DNA of 39,228 nucleotides from Firm-04 sp045627405 (GTDB taxonomy: Bacteria > Bacillota > Clostridia > Oscillospirales > Ruminococcaceae). The stretch is from the NCBI GenBank assembly GCA_045627405.1, contig JAZQNP010000090.1:1-39228 (forward strand), read 5' to 3'. The notes beneath the pieces are model-generated. The model did no database searches, had not been told where the DNA came from, and saw only the letters and a list, made by a program, of their open reading frames with translations. Positions 1-9,100 of this stretch are shown here, piece by piece; the first letter of the stretch is position 1, and every line of letters starts with the position of its first letter. The position numbers and the translations under genes are program-made.

Positions 1-1242
1 GACATCGCGGTGATCAACACCTGCGGATTCATTCAGGCTGCAAAAGAAGAGGCGATTGAAACCATCCTCGATACGGTGCAGCGCAAAGAGCAGGGCAATC
101 TCAAACACGTTGTCGTGACGGGCTGTCTTGCAGAGCGGTACAGGCAGGAGGTCGCAGAGCAGTTTCCGGAGGTCGATGCCGTCATCGGCATCGGTGACCA
201 GACCGACATCTGTGCGGTGCTGGACCGCATCTCCGCCGGCGACAGAGTGACACGCTTTGCACCCAAGTGCAATATGCCGCTGACCGGCAAACGCCTGCTG
301 GCAACACTGCCGTTTTTTGCCTATCTGAAAATCGCAGAGGGCTGCTCCAACGGCTGCACCTACTGTGCAATTCCGCAGATTCGCGGAAAATACCGATCCG
401 TGCCGATGGAGGAGGTTCTCGCGGAGGCGGAGACGCTTGCCGCAAACGGCGTCAGAGAGCTGGTTGTCATCGCACAGGACACCACGCGCTACGGCGAGGA
501 TCTGACAGGCGGCAAATCACTGCTGCCGGAGCTGCTGACAAAGCTCTGCCGCATCGACGGCTTCCGCTGGATCCGTGTGCTGTACTGCTATCCGGAACGC
601 ATCTCCGATGAACTGATCGGCGTGATTGCAAAAGAGGAAAAAATCGTCAAATATCTCGATATTCCGATTCAGCATTGCAGCGGCAGCATCCTGAAAGCGA
701 TGCGCAGAGAGGGCGACATCGGCACGCTGCGCACACTCTTTGCCAAGCTGCGCAGCCGCATTCCGGGCATCACCCTGCGCACGACGCTGCTGGTCGGATT
801 CCCCGGCGAAACAGAAGAAGATTTCACGCAGCTCTCTGCATTTGTGCAGGAGATGCGCTTTGACCGCATGGGCTGCTTTGCCTACTCCGAAGAGGAAAAC
901 ACGGTTGCCGCAAGGATGCCGGATCAGATTGATGAAGAGCTGAGGCAGCACCGCGCCGATCTGCTCATGGCGCAGCAGATGACGATTGCCGGGGAACTGA
1001 ACCAAGCCCGCATCGGAACCGTCACAGAGGCGGTCATCGAAGGATATGACCCGTACAGCAAATGTCATATCGCGCGCACTGCCGCGGATGCACCGGACAT
1101 CGACGGGCGGCTGCTGATTTCCGGTACGCCGGAAGACCGGCTCTCTGTCGGACAGTTTATCACGGCAAAGATCACAGATACAACGGATTACGATTTGATA
1201 GGCGAGGTGACTGCGGTTGAAAACGCTCAATACACCCAATAA
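1..1242 (+). CDS. rimO: Ribosomal protein S12 methylthiotransferase RimO (5' end cut by window)
   Basis: Radical-SAM methylthiotransferase that adds a methylthio group to the conserved aspartate of ribosomal protein S12. The frame is open from base 1, beginning D-I-A-V-I-N-T-C-G-F. That is the segment around the second N-terminal cluster cysteine, so roughly 45 residues lie outside the window. A third cluster cysteine follows in VTGCLAERY. The radical SAM motif CxxxCxxC (CSNGCTYC) has cysteine codons at 343, 355 and 364. A C-terminal TRAM-like stretch occupies about 1010-1230. RimO is preferred over MiaB because of the INTCGFI and VTGCLAERY context. The 3' end overlaps pgsA by 26 bp, implying translational coupling. 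No lesion is visible. Confidence 0.95.
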   Translation, partial: DIAVINTCGFIQAAKEEAIETILDTVQRKEQGNLKHVVVTGCLAERYRQEVAEQFPEVDAVIGIGDQTDICAVLDRISAGDRVTRFAPKCNMPLTGKRLLATLPFFAYLKIAEGCSNGCTYCAIPQIRGKYRSVPMEEVLAEAETLAANGVRELVVIAQDTTRYGEDLTGGKSLLPELLTKLCRIDGFRWIRVLYCYPERISDELIGVIAKEEKIVKYLDIPIQHCSGSILKAMRREGDIGTLRTLFAKLRSRIPGITLRTTLLVGFPGETEEDFTQLSAFVQEMRFDRMGCFAYSEEENTVAARMPDQIDEELRQHRADLLMAQQMTIAGELNQARIGTVTEAVIEGYDPYSKCHIARTAADAPDIDGRLLISGTPEDRLSVGQFITAKITDTTDYDLIGEVTAVENAQYTQ

Positions 1243-1810
1243 ACTGACGCTGGCACGCGTTTTGATGGTGCCGGTCTTTGTCCTGTTCTTTTACTGGCAG
1301 TTTCCGGCACATTATTTTGTTTCGATGCTGATTTTCATTGCGGCATCGGTCACGGACGCGTTCGACGGAAAGCTCGCACGCGCACGGGGCGAGATCACGG
1401 ATTTCGGAAAATTTCTCGATCCGCTGGCAGATAAAATACTGGTCATGGCTGCAATGGCATGCTTTTTGCAGCAGAAGAAGATGCACATTGCTGCATTCTT
1501 GCTGATTCTCACGCGGGAATTCATGGTCTCCGCACTGCGGCTGGTGGTCGCGGGCAAGGGAACGGTCGTGCCGGCAAGCTTTGCCGGCAAGCTGAAAACC
1601 GCATTTACGATGGTGGCGATCATCACCGCACTGGTCTACTGGTCGTTCATGCTGGATTTTCATGCGTTCGGGCTGCATATGCCGCAGACAGCACAAACCG
1701 TCTGCGAAATCATCCTGCAAATTCTCTTCTGGATCACGGCATTGCTGACGGTCTGGTCGGGACTGGAATACCTGAAAGCATACTGGAAAGACATTGACCC
1801 CAAGCAATAA
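1217..1810 (+). CDS. pgsA: CDP-diacylglycerol--glycerol-3-phosphate 3-phosphatidyltransferase
   Basis: Integral membrane enzyme that makes phosphatidylglycerophosphate from CDP-diacylglycerol and glycerol 3-phosphate, the committed step to phosphatidylglycerol. The CDP-alcohol phosphotransferase signature is complete: D47, D50, G51, A54, R55, G64, D68 and D72 fit DxxDGxxARxxxxxxxxGxxxDxxxD. At 197 residues with several hydrophobic helices the length is normal. The start is TTG at 1217, placed by the GGCGAGGTGA ribosome binding site just upstream and by the family-typical N-terminus (NTPNKLTLARVL). The next ATG at 1264 would remove this conserved start. It overlaps the rimO 3' end, a common Firmicutes neighbourhood. 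Confidence 0.95.
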   Translation: MKTLNTPNKLTLARVLMVPVFVLFFYWQFPAHYFVSMLIFIAASVTDAFDGKLARARGEITDFGKFLDPLADKILVMAAMACFLQQKKMHIAAFLLILTREFMVSALRLVVAGKGTVVPASFAGKLKTAFTMVAIITALVYWSFMLDFHAFGLHMPQTAQTVCEIILQILFWITALLTVWSGLEYLKAYWKDIDPKQ

Positions 1811-1852
1811 CATGAAAATTTCGTGAGAAACGGAAAAAATTGCGAAAGGGTA

Positions 1853-1881
1853 TGGACTTTTTCGCTGAAATCATGTATAAT
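1853..1881 (+). promoter_or_regulatory. SigA-type promoter for the foldase-like lipoprotein
   Basis: TGGACT (1853-1858), a 17-bp spacer and a perfect TATAAT (1876-1881), about 47 bp before the lipoprotein start. The -35 matches consensus at four of six positions. Confidence 0.7.
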
Positions 1882-1927
1882 GTAGGTTGTATTCATGTTT
1901 TTAAAAACAAAGGAGGCTATTTCATTC

Positions 1928-3379
1928 ATGAAATTGATCAAACGGGCAGCAGCAGCACTGCTCTCTGTCTGCACCGCACTGACCTGCGCATCCTGCGGTG
2001 AAAACACCGCAACCGCAATGACCATTGACGGCTATGATGTGCGCGCAGGTATCTATCTTTACTATGTCACAACCGCGTACAATGACGCGATTACCGTTCT
2101 CTCTGACGGCGGCGAGAGCTTCGACGACTGCGAAACCACCGCAGACATCAGAAAGATCATGAAAAAGGTCGATATTGATGAGATCACGGCGGAGGAATGG
2201 ATTCAGAATAAGGCGGTGGAATACTGCCAGACCTTCGTGGCAATCGAAAAGGAATTTGACGCGCTGGGACTGACCCTCTCCGGCGAAGACCTCGCAAACA
2301 TCGAGAACGGTGTGGCAAGCTCCATGTCCTATTTCGGAGAATTCTTTGAGGACACCGGCATCGGTGAGCAGACCGTCAAGGATATTGTCACCTCTTCTTA
2401 TAAGGAGTCTATGCTCTGGGATGCCTACTACGGCGAGGGCGGATCTGTCGGCATCAAAGAGAGCGAGCTGTATGACAATTTCAAGAACAGCCATCTGCGC
2501 ATCAAGTATATTGAGATTCCGCTCAAAGACGGTGAAGGCAATCTGCTGAAAGCAGACGGCAAAGCCAAGATGGAAGAAATGGCAGAGGATTATCTCGCAC
2601 GGCTTGCAAAGAAGGCGGACAGTGAAGCCGACCTGATGGAAGAGTTTGATTATCTGATCGAGGAACATGCAGCCTATCAGACTTCCGTCTCCGAAGCGGC
2701 AGTCACCACAACCGACGACGAGGGCAATGTCATCACCACCGAAACCACCGCAAAGGTCACCACGACCGATCCTGCGGCAGAGGAGACTACCACTGACGAA
2801 ACCGATCTCACCGGCGAGACAACCACAACAACCACAACGACCGAAACCACAGCCGCTGCGGAAGATATAACGGACACCACCACCGCGACCGGCGAAACCG
2901 AGACAACCACAACCACAACCACAACTGCTGCTTCCGGCAGTCTGGGCTATGATACCTCTCACGAAGTCACGCTGATCGTCAGTACAGCGACATCGGCAGA
3001 TCCGCTGAGTACGGAGACGACCACCGAGCCGACCTATACACCCTGCGAAAAGGTTTATACCTGGGCAGCAGACGACAGCACGCCGTATAATTCCCCGACG
3101 CTGATCAAGGACGAGGAAACCTACTACGTCGTGATGAAAATGGACATTGAGGACCGCATGACCGAGGATGACCTCTGGACAAGCAGTGCGCAGGAATCCG
3201 TCCGGCAGTCGCTCTATTACGACGAATTTGAGGATATGATGGACGAGAAGGGCGATGCACTTTCCGTCACCCGAAACGAAAAAGCATTCCGCCGCTATCA
3301 TGTGCTGGATGTTGACGTTGTCGGCTATCAGAATGCACTCTGGACCAGCTATTACAGCTCCTACGGATTGAGCTATTGA
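1928..3379 (+). CDS. Foldase-like (SurA/PrsA-type) lipoprotein with a Thr-rich insert
   Basis: Predicted exported lipoprotein of 483 residues. The start is ATG 1928, 11 bp after AGGAGG (1911-1916); an in-frame upstream ATG at 1895 lacks this ribosome binding site. The N-terminus has Lys/Arg, a hydrophobic core and a lipobox-like CAS-C with lipid-anchor candidate C23. Residues about 30-230 (TIDGYDVRAGIYLYY onward) are acidic and helical, resembling SurA N-terminal/PrsA-type chaperone domains. Residues about 251-365 form a linker dominated by Thr, Ala and Glu. A C-terminal segment (about 370-480) ending in YHVLDVDVVGYQNALW could be a degenerate rotamase half. It probably assists folding of secreted proteins, which is inference. 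No parvulin catalytic signature was confidently seen. It is monocistronic: its own promoter lies upstream and a hairpin follows. Confidence 0.75.
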   Translation: MKLIKRAAAALLSVCTALTCASCGENTATAMTIDGYDVRAGIYLYYVTTAYNDAITVLSDGGESFDDCETTADIRKIMKKVDIDEITAEEWIQNKAVEYCQTFVAIEKEFDALGLTLSGEDLANIENGVASSMSYFGEFFEDTGIGEQTVKDIVTSSYKESMLWDAYYGEGGSVGIKESELYDNFKNSHLRIKYIEIPLKDGEGNLLKADGKAKMEEMAEDYLARLAKKADSEADLMEEFDYLIEEHAAYQTSVSEAAVTTTDDEGNVITTETTAKVTTTDPAAEETTTDETDLTGETTTTTTTTETTAAAEDITDTTTATGETETTTTTTTTAASGSLGYDTSHEVTLIVSTATSADPLSTETTTEPTYTPCEKVYTWAADDSTPYNSPTLIKDEETYYVVMKMDIEDRMTEDDLWTSSAQESVRQSLYYDEFEDMMDEKGDALSVTRNEKAFRRYHVLDVDVVGYQNALWTSYYSSYGLSY

Positions 3380-3393
3380 TGACAGATCAAACA

Positions 3394-3422
3394 CAGGGCA
3401 GATGAGACAATCATCTGCCCTG
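3394..3422 (+). terminator. Strong hairpin after the lipoprotein gene
   Basis: A perfect 12-bp stem CAGGGCAGATGA / TCATCTGCCCTG with a 5-nt loop lies 14 bp after the lipoprotein stop. Only TTG, not a long U-tract, follows, so termination may be incomplete and let some transcripts continue into the LUD gene. Confidence 0.55.
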
Positions 3423-3444
3423 TTGAATCAAAGGAGGGATTTTT

Positions 3445-4119
3445 ATGTCAGAATATACGGCACAGCCTGTGTTGCAGGAGCATCTCTGCAAACGGCTGGA
3501 ATACACCGCAGAGGCACTGCGCAAAAACCGCATGGATGCCTGCTGGGTCAGAACCAAGGAGGAAGCATGCGAAAAAGTCCGCAGCATCCTCACAAAGGAC
3601 GCCGTTGTCGCAAACGGCGGCTCGATGACACTGGCAGAATGCGGCATCATGGAGCTGCTGCGCTCCGGCGCATACCGCTTCCTTGATCGGGAAGCTGTCC
3701 CGCAGGAGGAAATCAAAGAGCTGTATCACAAGGCACTCTCCGCAGACTTTTACCTGATGAGCAGCAATGCAGTCACGGAAAACGGCGAGCTGTATAATGT
3801 CGATGGCAACGGAAACCGTGTATCTGCGCTGGTTTACGGTCCGGAAACCGTGATTGTCGTCGCAGGTGCCAATAAGATTGTGCCGAATCTGGATGCAGCA
3901 GTGCAGCGCGTGAAAACAATCGCAGCTCCGGCAAATGCCATGCGGCTTCACTGTGACACCCCCTGCGCACAGACCGGATACTGCGCAGGCATCAAAGGCG
4001 ATATGACCGCCGGCTGCCGCTCGCCGCAGCGGATCTGTGCATCGTATCTGGTCAGTGCCTATCAGCGCATTCCCGACCGCATCAAGGTCATTCTCGTTGC
4101 GGAATCCCTCGGTTATTAA
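3445..4119 (+). CDS. LUD domain-containing protein (LutC/DUF162-like)
   Basis: Protein of 224 residues resembling the LUD (lactate utilisation) family: N-terminal helical segment, then AVVANGGSMTLAECGIMELL, YLMSSNAVTENGELYNVDGNGNRVSALVYGPETVIVVAGANKIV, and a Cys-containing C-terminus (CDTPCAQTGYCAG). In the family, LutB/LutC subunits act with iron-sulfur proteins in L-lactate oxidation, but single-domain stand-alone members like this one have no assigned reaction. Start ATG 3445 follows AAAGGAGGG (3430-3438). No lutA or lutB partner lies nearby. A D-lactate dehydrogenase-like gene sits 31 kb away, which is not evidence of a link. The nested palindrome begins 25 bp after its stop. Confidence 0.85.
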   Translation: MSEYTAQPVLQEHLCKRLEYTAEALRKNRMDACWVRTKEEACEKVRSILTKDAVVANGGSMTLAECGIMELLRSGAYRFLDREAVPQEEIKELYHKALSADFYLMSSNAVTENGELYNVDGNGNRVSALVYGPETVIVVAGANKIVPNLDAAVQRVKTIAAPANAMRLHCDTPCAQTGYCAGIKGDMTAGCRSPQRICASYLVSAYQRIPDRIKVILVAESLGY

Positions 4120-4144
4120 AATTTATGGTGTTGCCGCTGTGATC

Positions 4145-4407
4145 AATCAGAATTTGCGCGGAGCCCGCGCTGGCGTTTTCGCGCTTTCAGATAACTGTAT
4201 GCAACTACGCACATTCCGCGAAGCTGCCTTGTAGAAAAACCGTTATTTTCATTGTTCTCATATAAAAAGCGCGAAACTACGATGGTTTATATGAGAACAA
4301 ATTGAAACTAGTTTTTCTATCAAGATGCACTTCGCGGAATGTGCGCTGCTTTTACCCTTAAATGAAGGCGCGAAAATGGAAGGCGGCACTGCCGCCAAAT
4401 TCTGATT
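4145..4407. repeat. Large nested inverted repeat (MITE-like or long hairpin RNA)
   Basis: Almost the whole gap between two convergent genes folds on itself. From outside in, the paired arms are: 12/12 bp (4145-4156 with 4396-4407), 13/14 bp (4176-4189 with 4363-4376), 16/16 bp (4208-4223 with 4330-4345), 9/9 bp (4232-4240 with 4311-4319) and 15/15 bp (4252-4266 with 4286-4300). Between the two outer arms each side carries its own GC hairpin at the matching place: GCGCGGAGCCCGCGC on the left (4156-4170) and GGCGGCACTGCCGCC on the right (4382-4396). The outer right arm reaches the first base of the complemented EAL stop codon. No clear target-site duplication and no ORF. It could be a miniature mobile element, a bidirectional terminator or a structured RNA. 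Confidence 0.85.
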
Positions 4408-5309
4408 TATGCAGTAGCGGAATTGAGAAACTCCGGAGAAACAGAAATCTCCTTGTTCCGGATACGCTGGCGGAGAATATCAATCGGTGTCGGTTTTCCG
4501 AAGAGATAGCCTTGTGCGCGGTCACAGCCGATGGATTTCAGGAAATCAAACTGTTCCTTTGTTTCAACGCCTTCTGTCAGGGAAACCATGCTGAGCTGCT
4601 GCGTCAGCATCACAATATTGTTGATGATTTTTGTTGTTTTTTCATTGCTGTCAAAGCCGGACAGGAATTTCATATCAATTTTCAGCACATCGAAATGATA
4701 ATCTTTCAGCACATTCAGCGAGGAATAGCCGCTGCCGAAATCATCCAGCCGGATGTTATATCCGGTTTCGTGGAGCGTCTGAATCGCGTCAATCAGCAGT
4801 TCGTCTTTATCAGACAGCGCGCTCTCCGTGATTTCCACTTCCAGATAATTCAGCGGTACATTATATTTTTTCGCCTGCTCGTTGAGATGCCCGACGATGT
4901 CACACATTTCAAAATCGAGACGGGAGATATTCAGAGAAACCGGTGCAAACGGTTCGCCCTTCTCGACCGATTCGCGGTAATCGCGGCAGACCTGCTCGAC
5001 GACATACCGGTCGAGCTTATAGATCTGGCGGTATTCTTCGAGGATGCTGATGAAAGCACCGGGCGAGAGCAGACCGTAGGTCGGATCCTGCCAGCGGGCG
5101 AGGGCTTCCAGTCCGCAGATGCAGCCGTTTTTCGTGGAGACGACCGGCTGATAGAATACCTTGATATAGCCGTTTTCAATCGCCAAATCAATATTATTGA
5201 CGATGTACTGTTTGAAAGCGAGAATCTGCTCTCCTTTTGCGTAGGAATTCGCGCTGACGACGATACCGAAATTGATGCTGACAAAGGAGAACAGATAGAG
5301 CATCAGCAA
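4407..5309 (-). CDS. EAL-domain cyclic-di-GMP phosphodiesterase (5'-truncated remnant of a larger gene?)
   Basis: EAL phosphodiesterase that would hydrolyse c-di-GMP to pGpG. All hallmark motifs are present in order: EAL (GLEALARW), the Asn motif (SLNIS), EITES, DDFGSGYSSL, KID, EGVET and QGYLFGKP. The catalytic core therefore looks intact. The first ~40 residues (INFGIVVSANSYAKGEQ) resemble the tail of a GGDEF domain and its linker to EAL, but the rest of that domain is missing. The nominal start is TTG at 5309 with only a distant AGAGGA upstream; a neighbouring ATG at 5303 is equally poor. Upstream in the same frame, three sense codons away, is the TAG ending the membrane-protein gene. The two probably derive from one membrane-GGDEF-EAL gene. 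Confidence 0.8.
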   Translation of the reverse strand: MLMLYLFSFVSINFGIVVSANSYAKGEQILAFKQYIVNNIDLAIENGYIKVFYQPVVSTKNGCICGLEALARWQDPTYGLLSPGAFISILEEYRQIYKLDRYVVEQVCRDYRESVEKGEPFAPVSLNISRLDFEMCDIVGHLNEQAKKYNVPLNYLEVEITESALSDKDELLIDAIQTLHETGYNIRLDDFGSGYSSLNVLKDYHFDVLKIDMKFLSGFDSNEKTTKIINNIVMLTQQLSMVSLTEGVETKEQFDFLKSIGCDRAQGYLFGKPTPIDILRQRIRNKEISVSPEFLNSATA

Positions 5310-5318
5310 GCTGTGAAT

Positions 5319-5813
5319 CTAATTGTCCTCTTTTTTCCGGATCAGCAGCACGGATAAAATGATCTCCGCAATGCCTGCACAAAGCTGTACAATGCAGTTC
5401 AAAAACAGATTCCGCACAAGGGGACCGAGCGGACTGCTGGACAGCATATAGATCTCAAACACAATGACCGACAGGCTCATGGCAATAACGGTCAGGCTGA
5501 CCCAGCGGATGCGTTTCCACCAGCCTTTTTTGAAGCGCATTGCGTAAAGCAGCATCAATATGCTGGCACTGAGCAGAATCAGATAGTTTGCGATATATTT
5601 ATTGATGATATTGATGAGTCCTGCCGGATCGGTAATCTGATTGATGACGATTGTCTTGATCATGCGAATGATCATCCAGATTTCCAGCACGATCACGACA
5701 ACCGACATATAGATGCTTGCGCGCATATTTTCAGCATAGAAATATCTGCGCATATACGGACTTTGTTTTTCCAGTCCGGTCAGTCTGAGGATTCGTTGTC
5801 TGATTTTGTCCAT
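5319..5813 (-). CDS. Four-helix membrane protein, N-terminal half of a disrupted GGDEF/EAL protein
   Basis: Protein of 164 residues with a charged N-terminus (DKIRQRILRLTGLEKQSPY) and four predicted membrane helices near residues 33-55, 74-94, 104-127 and 134-158. It ends IRKKEDN at TAG (5319-5321). The ATG at 5813 follows AAAGGGG by about 11 nt, and a strong promoter lies 80 bp upstream. The N-terminal style matches membrane sensor halves of Ruminococcus-type cyclic-di-GMP enzymes (from memory of the family). The downstream EAL ORF is in the same frame after the TAG. It may be translated as a stand-alone membrane protein or be the leading fragment of a pseudogene; which one cannot be told from sequence alone. 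Confidence 0.65.
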   Translation of the reverse strand: MDKIRQRILRLTGLEKQSPYMRRYFYAENMRASIYMSVVVIVLEIWMIIRMIKTIVINQITDPAGLINIINKYIANYLILLSASILMLLYAMRFKKGWWKRIRWVSLTVIAMSLSVIVFEIYMLSSSPLGPLVRNLFLNCIVQLCAGIAEIILSVLLIRKKEDN

Positions 5814-5891
5814 CCCGACACGCCCCTTTCTGTTGTTGATCTTATTTCCCTTTTTGTCGAGTGTCGCAAGTTACGGCATTCTATATTTCTG

Positions 5892-5920
5892 ATTATAATA
5901 TAACTGATGCAAAAAGTCAA
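5892..5920 (-). promoter_or_regulatory. SigA-type promoter for the membrane/EAL pair
   Basis: On the minus strand TTGACT (5920-5915), a 17-bp spacer and a perfect TATAAT (5897-5892), about 80 bp upstream of the ATG at 5813. AT-rich surroundings support it. Its integrity suggests the pair is still transcribed. Confidence 0.8.
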
Positions 5921-5996
5921 TTATTTGTAATTTTTTAGTATAGATACCCAAAACAAAAAGTATATTTAAGTAGCTTTCGCACAAAGAAAACCGGCT

Positions 5997-6139
5997 TCTG
6001 TGATAAATCGGAATTTGCCGGCACCATTGAGAGATGGTTTGAAGGCTCTCACGCCTGCGCGGCTGCGTTTGCTGCGCAAACATCAAGCCCTCGGACGCCT
6101 CTATATAAAAATTACCGCCTCCCATACGGGAGACGGTAA
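5997..6139. repeat. Dispersed intergenic repeat, copy 1
   Basis: Homologous to the element at 36208-36394. Similarity starts at TCTG-GAT-AATCGG and is strongest over 6025-6092, where the other copy (36236-36302) matches at roughly 60 of 68 positions by eye. Shared parts are GTTTGC-nnn-GCAAAC (6066-6080), a long-range stem TTTGAAGGCT with AGCCCTCGGA, the motif CTATATAA (6101-6108) and a final CCC-nTA-CGGG hairpin. In this copy the final hairpin (6112-6139) serves as the YfhO terminator on the minus strand. The minus strand can be read as EGLMFA.QTQPR in both copies, but a one-base slip then breaks the frame, arguing against a protein. Confidence 0.8.
6107..6139 (-). terminator. Rho-independent terminator of the YfhO gene
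   Basis: On the minus strand TTACCGTCTCCC-GTAT-GGGAGGCGGTAA (one mismatch in the stem) is followed by a TTTTT tract (plus-strand 6107-6111). It starts about 10 bp after the YfhO stop codon. Confidence 0.85.
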
Positions 6140-6148
6140 ACTCCGGTT

Positions 6149-9100
6149 TTACCGGTTGAGCAGCTTTTTCTTTTGCTGTTCAAATTCCTCCTGCGTGAGG
6201 ATACCCTCATCGCGAAGTTCTTTGAGTTTTTTCAGCTCATCCGCGATCAAAACGGTATTGATTGCAGAACCGCTGTCCTTTTCTTTTCCGCCGGATTTCC
6301 GGTTTGGTGTGACAGTTTTCACATCAATTTCCGGCTCCTCATCGAACGGAATTTCATAGATGCCTTTTGCTCTGTTTGCAAGAATCCGTTTCAGCGTTTC
6401 GTTATGCTTTCTGTCATAGAGGCAGAAGAGGACGGAAACCGTGCAGCCGAGCAGGAGCAGGAAGATGCCGAGCTTCAAGCCGGGAGACGTATATCTCATT
6501 TTGATTGTATGCTCACCGGCAGAGAGTTCCAGACCGATCATTGCCTGTGCGACATTCAGCACCTGATCCTCGCTGAGCTTCTTTCCGTCAACCCAGACCG
6601 TCCAGCCCGGTTCCCACGGAATTGAGGTCATCATGATCTGTCCGTCCTTTGCGGTAATCGTGCCTTCCAGCGTTCTGCCGCCGAATTTGGTCAGATTCCA
6701 CTGCTGTGCTTTCAGTTGATTGATGTCCTCCTGGAACATCGCGGTGTCAAAATGGGTGATATAGAACTGATTGATGATCGTGTATTTCTCGTTATCGACA
6801 GACGCGGCATTGGTTGTCAGCGTCATGCGAAGCTGCAATTTTGTACCCTTCTTGAAGGTGCCGACATACAGAATGCGGTAATCGTCGCCCTCGAAATAGG
6901 TGCCGAGCGAGCTTGCATCTGAACCGTCGAGATTCTTCATGGACGTATCCACGAGATTCCACTGATCTGCCAGCCAGAGGTTAACTCTGCTTTCATTGCG
7001 TGTCTGGAAGAAGAGGTAGATCGGATCGTCGCTCTGTGCCTCGAAGAAAATATCAACCGTCGGGTCCACTGCATGTCCGCCGTCTGCCGTCCGGATCTCG
7101 CGGTAATTGGTCTGTCCGTTGTAATCGGTGGTGTAGACCTCGTTCAGCCGCATCTCCTGCAAAAGCGGAATTTCATAATAATACTTTTTCCAGTTATCAA
7201 AATCACCGTTTACGGTAAATGTGGTATTGCCTGTAATGGTGCTCATCAGAATATTCTGACTCTTGAACGGATTGTCATTGCCGAACGCATTGACGCGCAG
7301 GATGTCTTTATTCACCATATAACCCAGAGACAGCGCGTTCGGGTTTTCGTAAACGGTGACATCCATATCAGTTTCACTCTGCGATTTGCAGACTTCCGTG
7401 AATTTCTTCTTATACGCAATATCCAGCAGCGCAGACGGCTCAAACGGATCGCCGGAAACGGATTTTGTGGTTGTGGTTGTCGTTTCCGCCACTTCTTCGG
7501 TGATCTCACCCTCTGCAAGTGTGGTTTCTTCTGTCGTTGTGGTGGTAATCAGTGTTGTCGTGCCGCGCTGCTCTGCCGCTGCATCAATCACTTCGATGCG
7601 GTCTTTCAGTTCTTCTTCCAGCAGGACATTTTCATTGTCATCGCCCTTGTGCAGCACATATTTGATACCGAGCAGGCTGTCTGCAAGCGGCGTATTGCCG
7701 TCATATCTCGAATAGTAGCTGCGGCAGGAATATCCCATTGCCTCGATGAATTTCAGAATCTGCGTGTTCATCACCGAGCTGGAATGCGTAATGCCGCGCA
7801 GCTGGAATCCCGCGTTGTCATTGACCGTGCGGACATAGGTTTTCTCCGCGCGATAGAATGTGCTGTCGGTATCATAGAGCTTGTTGACCAGCTCTCTGCC
7901 GCTTTCCAGATATGCAACATAGGATTTTCTGGTGGAATATGCGACCTCATGATGGATGTCGTCAAATTCCGTCTTTGCGTTATAGGTCATCTCGAAGCTG
8001 ACGCCGGCAAGCAAGCCGAGCATCACGAGCAGACCGGTCTTTTTCGGGAGATTTTTCTTGCGAAGCATCAGCAGCAGACCGCAGTAAATCGCAAGGAAGA
8101 TGATGGTCACACCGACGGAAGGGAATACATTTTCATAGGTTGTGCCGCCGATCGTGAAGGATTGCAGCAGATAGGATTCGCCTTTCTGGTTGACAAGGAA
8201 GCTGTTGTGATTGTTGATCAGTTCTTCTGCGCCGAGGTTTGCATAACGTGCAATGACCAGCAGGAACACAAAGAAGCCGCCGAATGTTGCATAGATATGC
8301 GCGGGCTTGATGCTCGTGATATATTTCAGAGACATCGCTGCCATGCTCAGCATGATGAACGAGAAGATGAACGAATAGCGGAACGGGAGCCAGTTCGGCA
8401 TCTGTCCGCCGTGCCAGAGCATGTCAATCGGACGCACCATCATGCAGAAGAACATGACAACCGTCAGAAATCCGTACCCAAGACGCTTGCGCACTCTGAT
8501 TCTGGGATTGAGGAAGAAGAGCGGCATGCAGATTGCTGCGAGGACGCCGCAGAAGATCTCCGGCTTGCCCTGCACGTTGACTGAACTGTACTGGTCAACA
8601 CAGGTGAACTGCGCAATGAATTCAAAAATCGTAAACTGCGACTTATACGAATAATCCGGTGTGGTAAAATCAAATTTACCCAGTGCCAGCGCGTTGTAAA
8701 CCGGCAGGATCATAAATGCCGCAAGGCAGATTGCCACAACAGAAGCCATTGCCATGCGCAGGAATGTCATAAAGAAGCGATCGAAGTCTGCTCTTTCTTT
8801 CCTTTCGATCTTGAAGAAATAGTAATAAACCAGAAAAACGGCAAATGCAATCAGCAGCAGTGCCGAAATAATCAGCAGACCTTTATAAGAGGAAAGCAGC
8901 TTTTCGTTGACGTTTTCTGCATTTTTTACTTTATAGAAATAGTAGAAGCTCAGAACTGTGGAGAACAGCACAACAAATCCGATCAGCATGACCGATCTGC
9001 ACTTGCTGCTCTGTTTGTCTGCACAGAAGCAAATATAGAATACAAAGTAAATCGCAGAGAAGATGCAGCACATAAATCCGATATAGAAGTTTGCAATACA

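Noticed and set aside
1922..3394. A 490-codon open frame antisense to the lipoprotein gene, with Cys/Gly-rich content
   Set aside because: Complement of the Thr-rich repeats (ACC reads as GGT); no start signals.
5319..5321. TAG between the membrane and EAL frames as pyrrolysine or programmed read-through
   Set aside because: No pyrrolysine genes or PYLIS-like hairpin evident, and the missing GGDEF domain points to a deletion rather than recoding.
5871..6125. Short minus-strand frame across the dispersed repeat, reading EGLMFAQQTQPRRRES
   Set aside because: The other repeat copy reads a similar peptide but with a one-base slip, and no ribosome binding site exists; a nucleic-acid element explains it better.
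7073..8584. A 503-codon plus-strand open frame inside the YfhO gene
   Set aside because: Antisense shadow of the membrane protein; no coherent domains.
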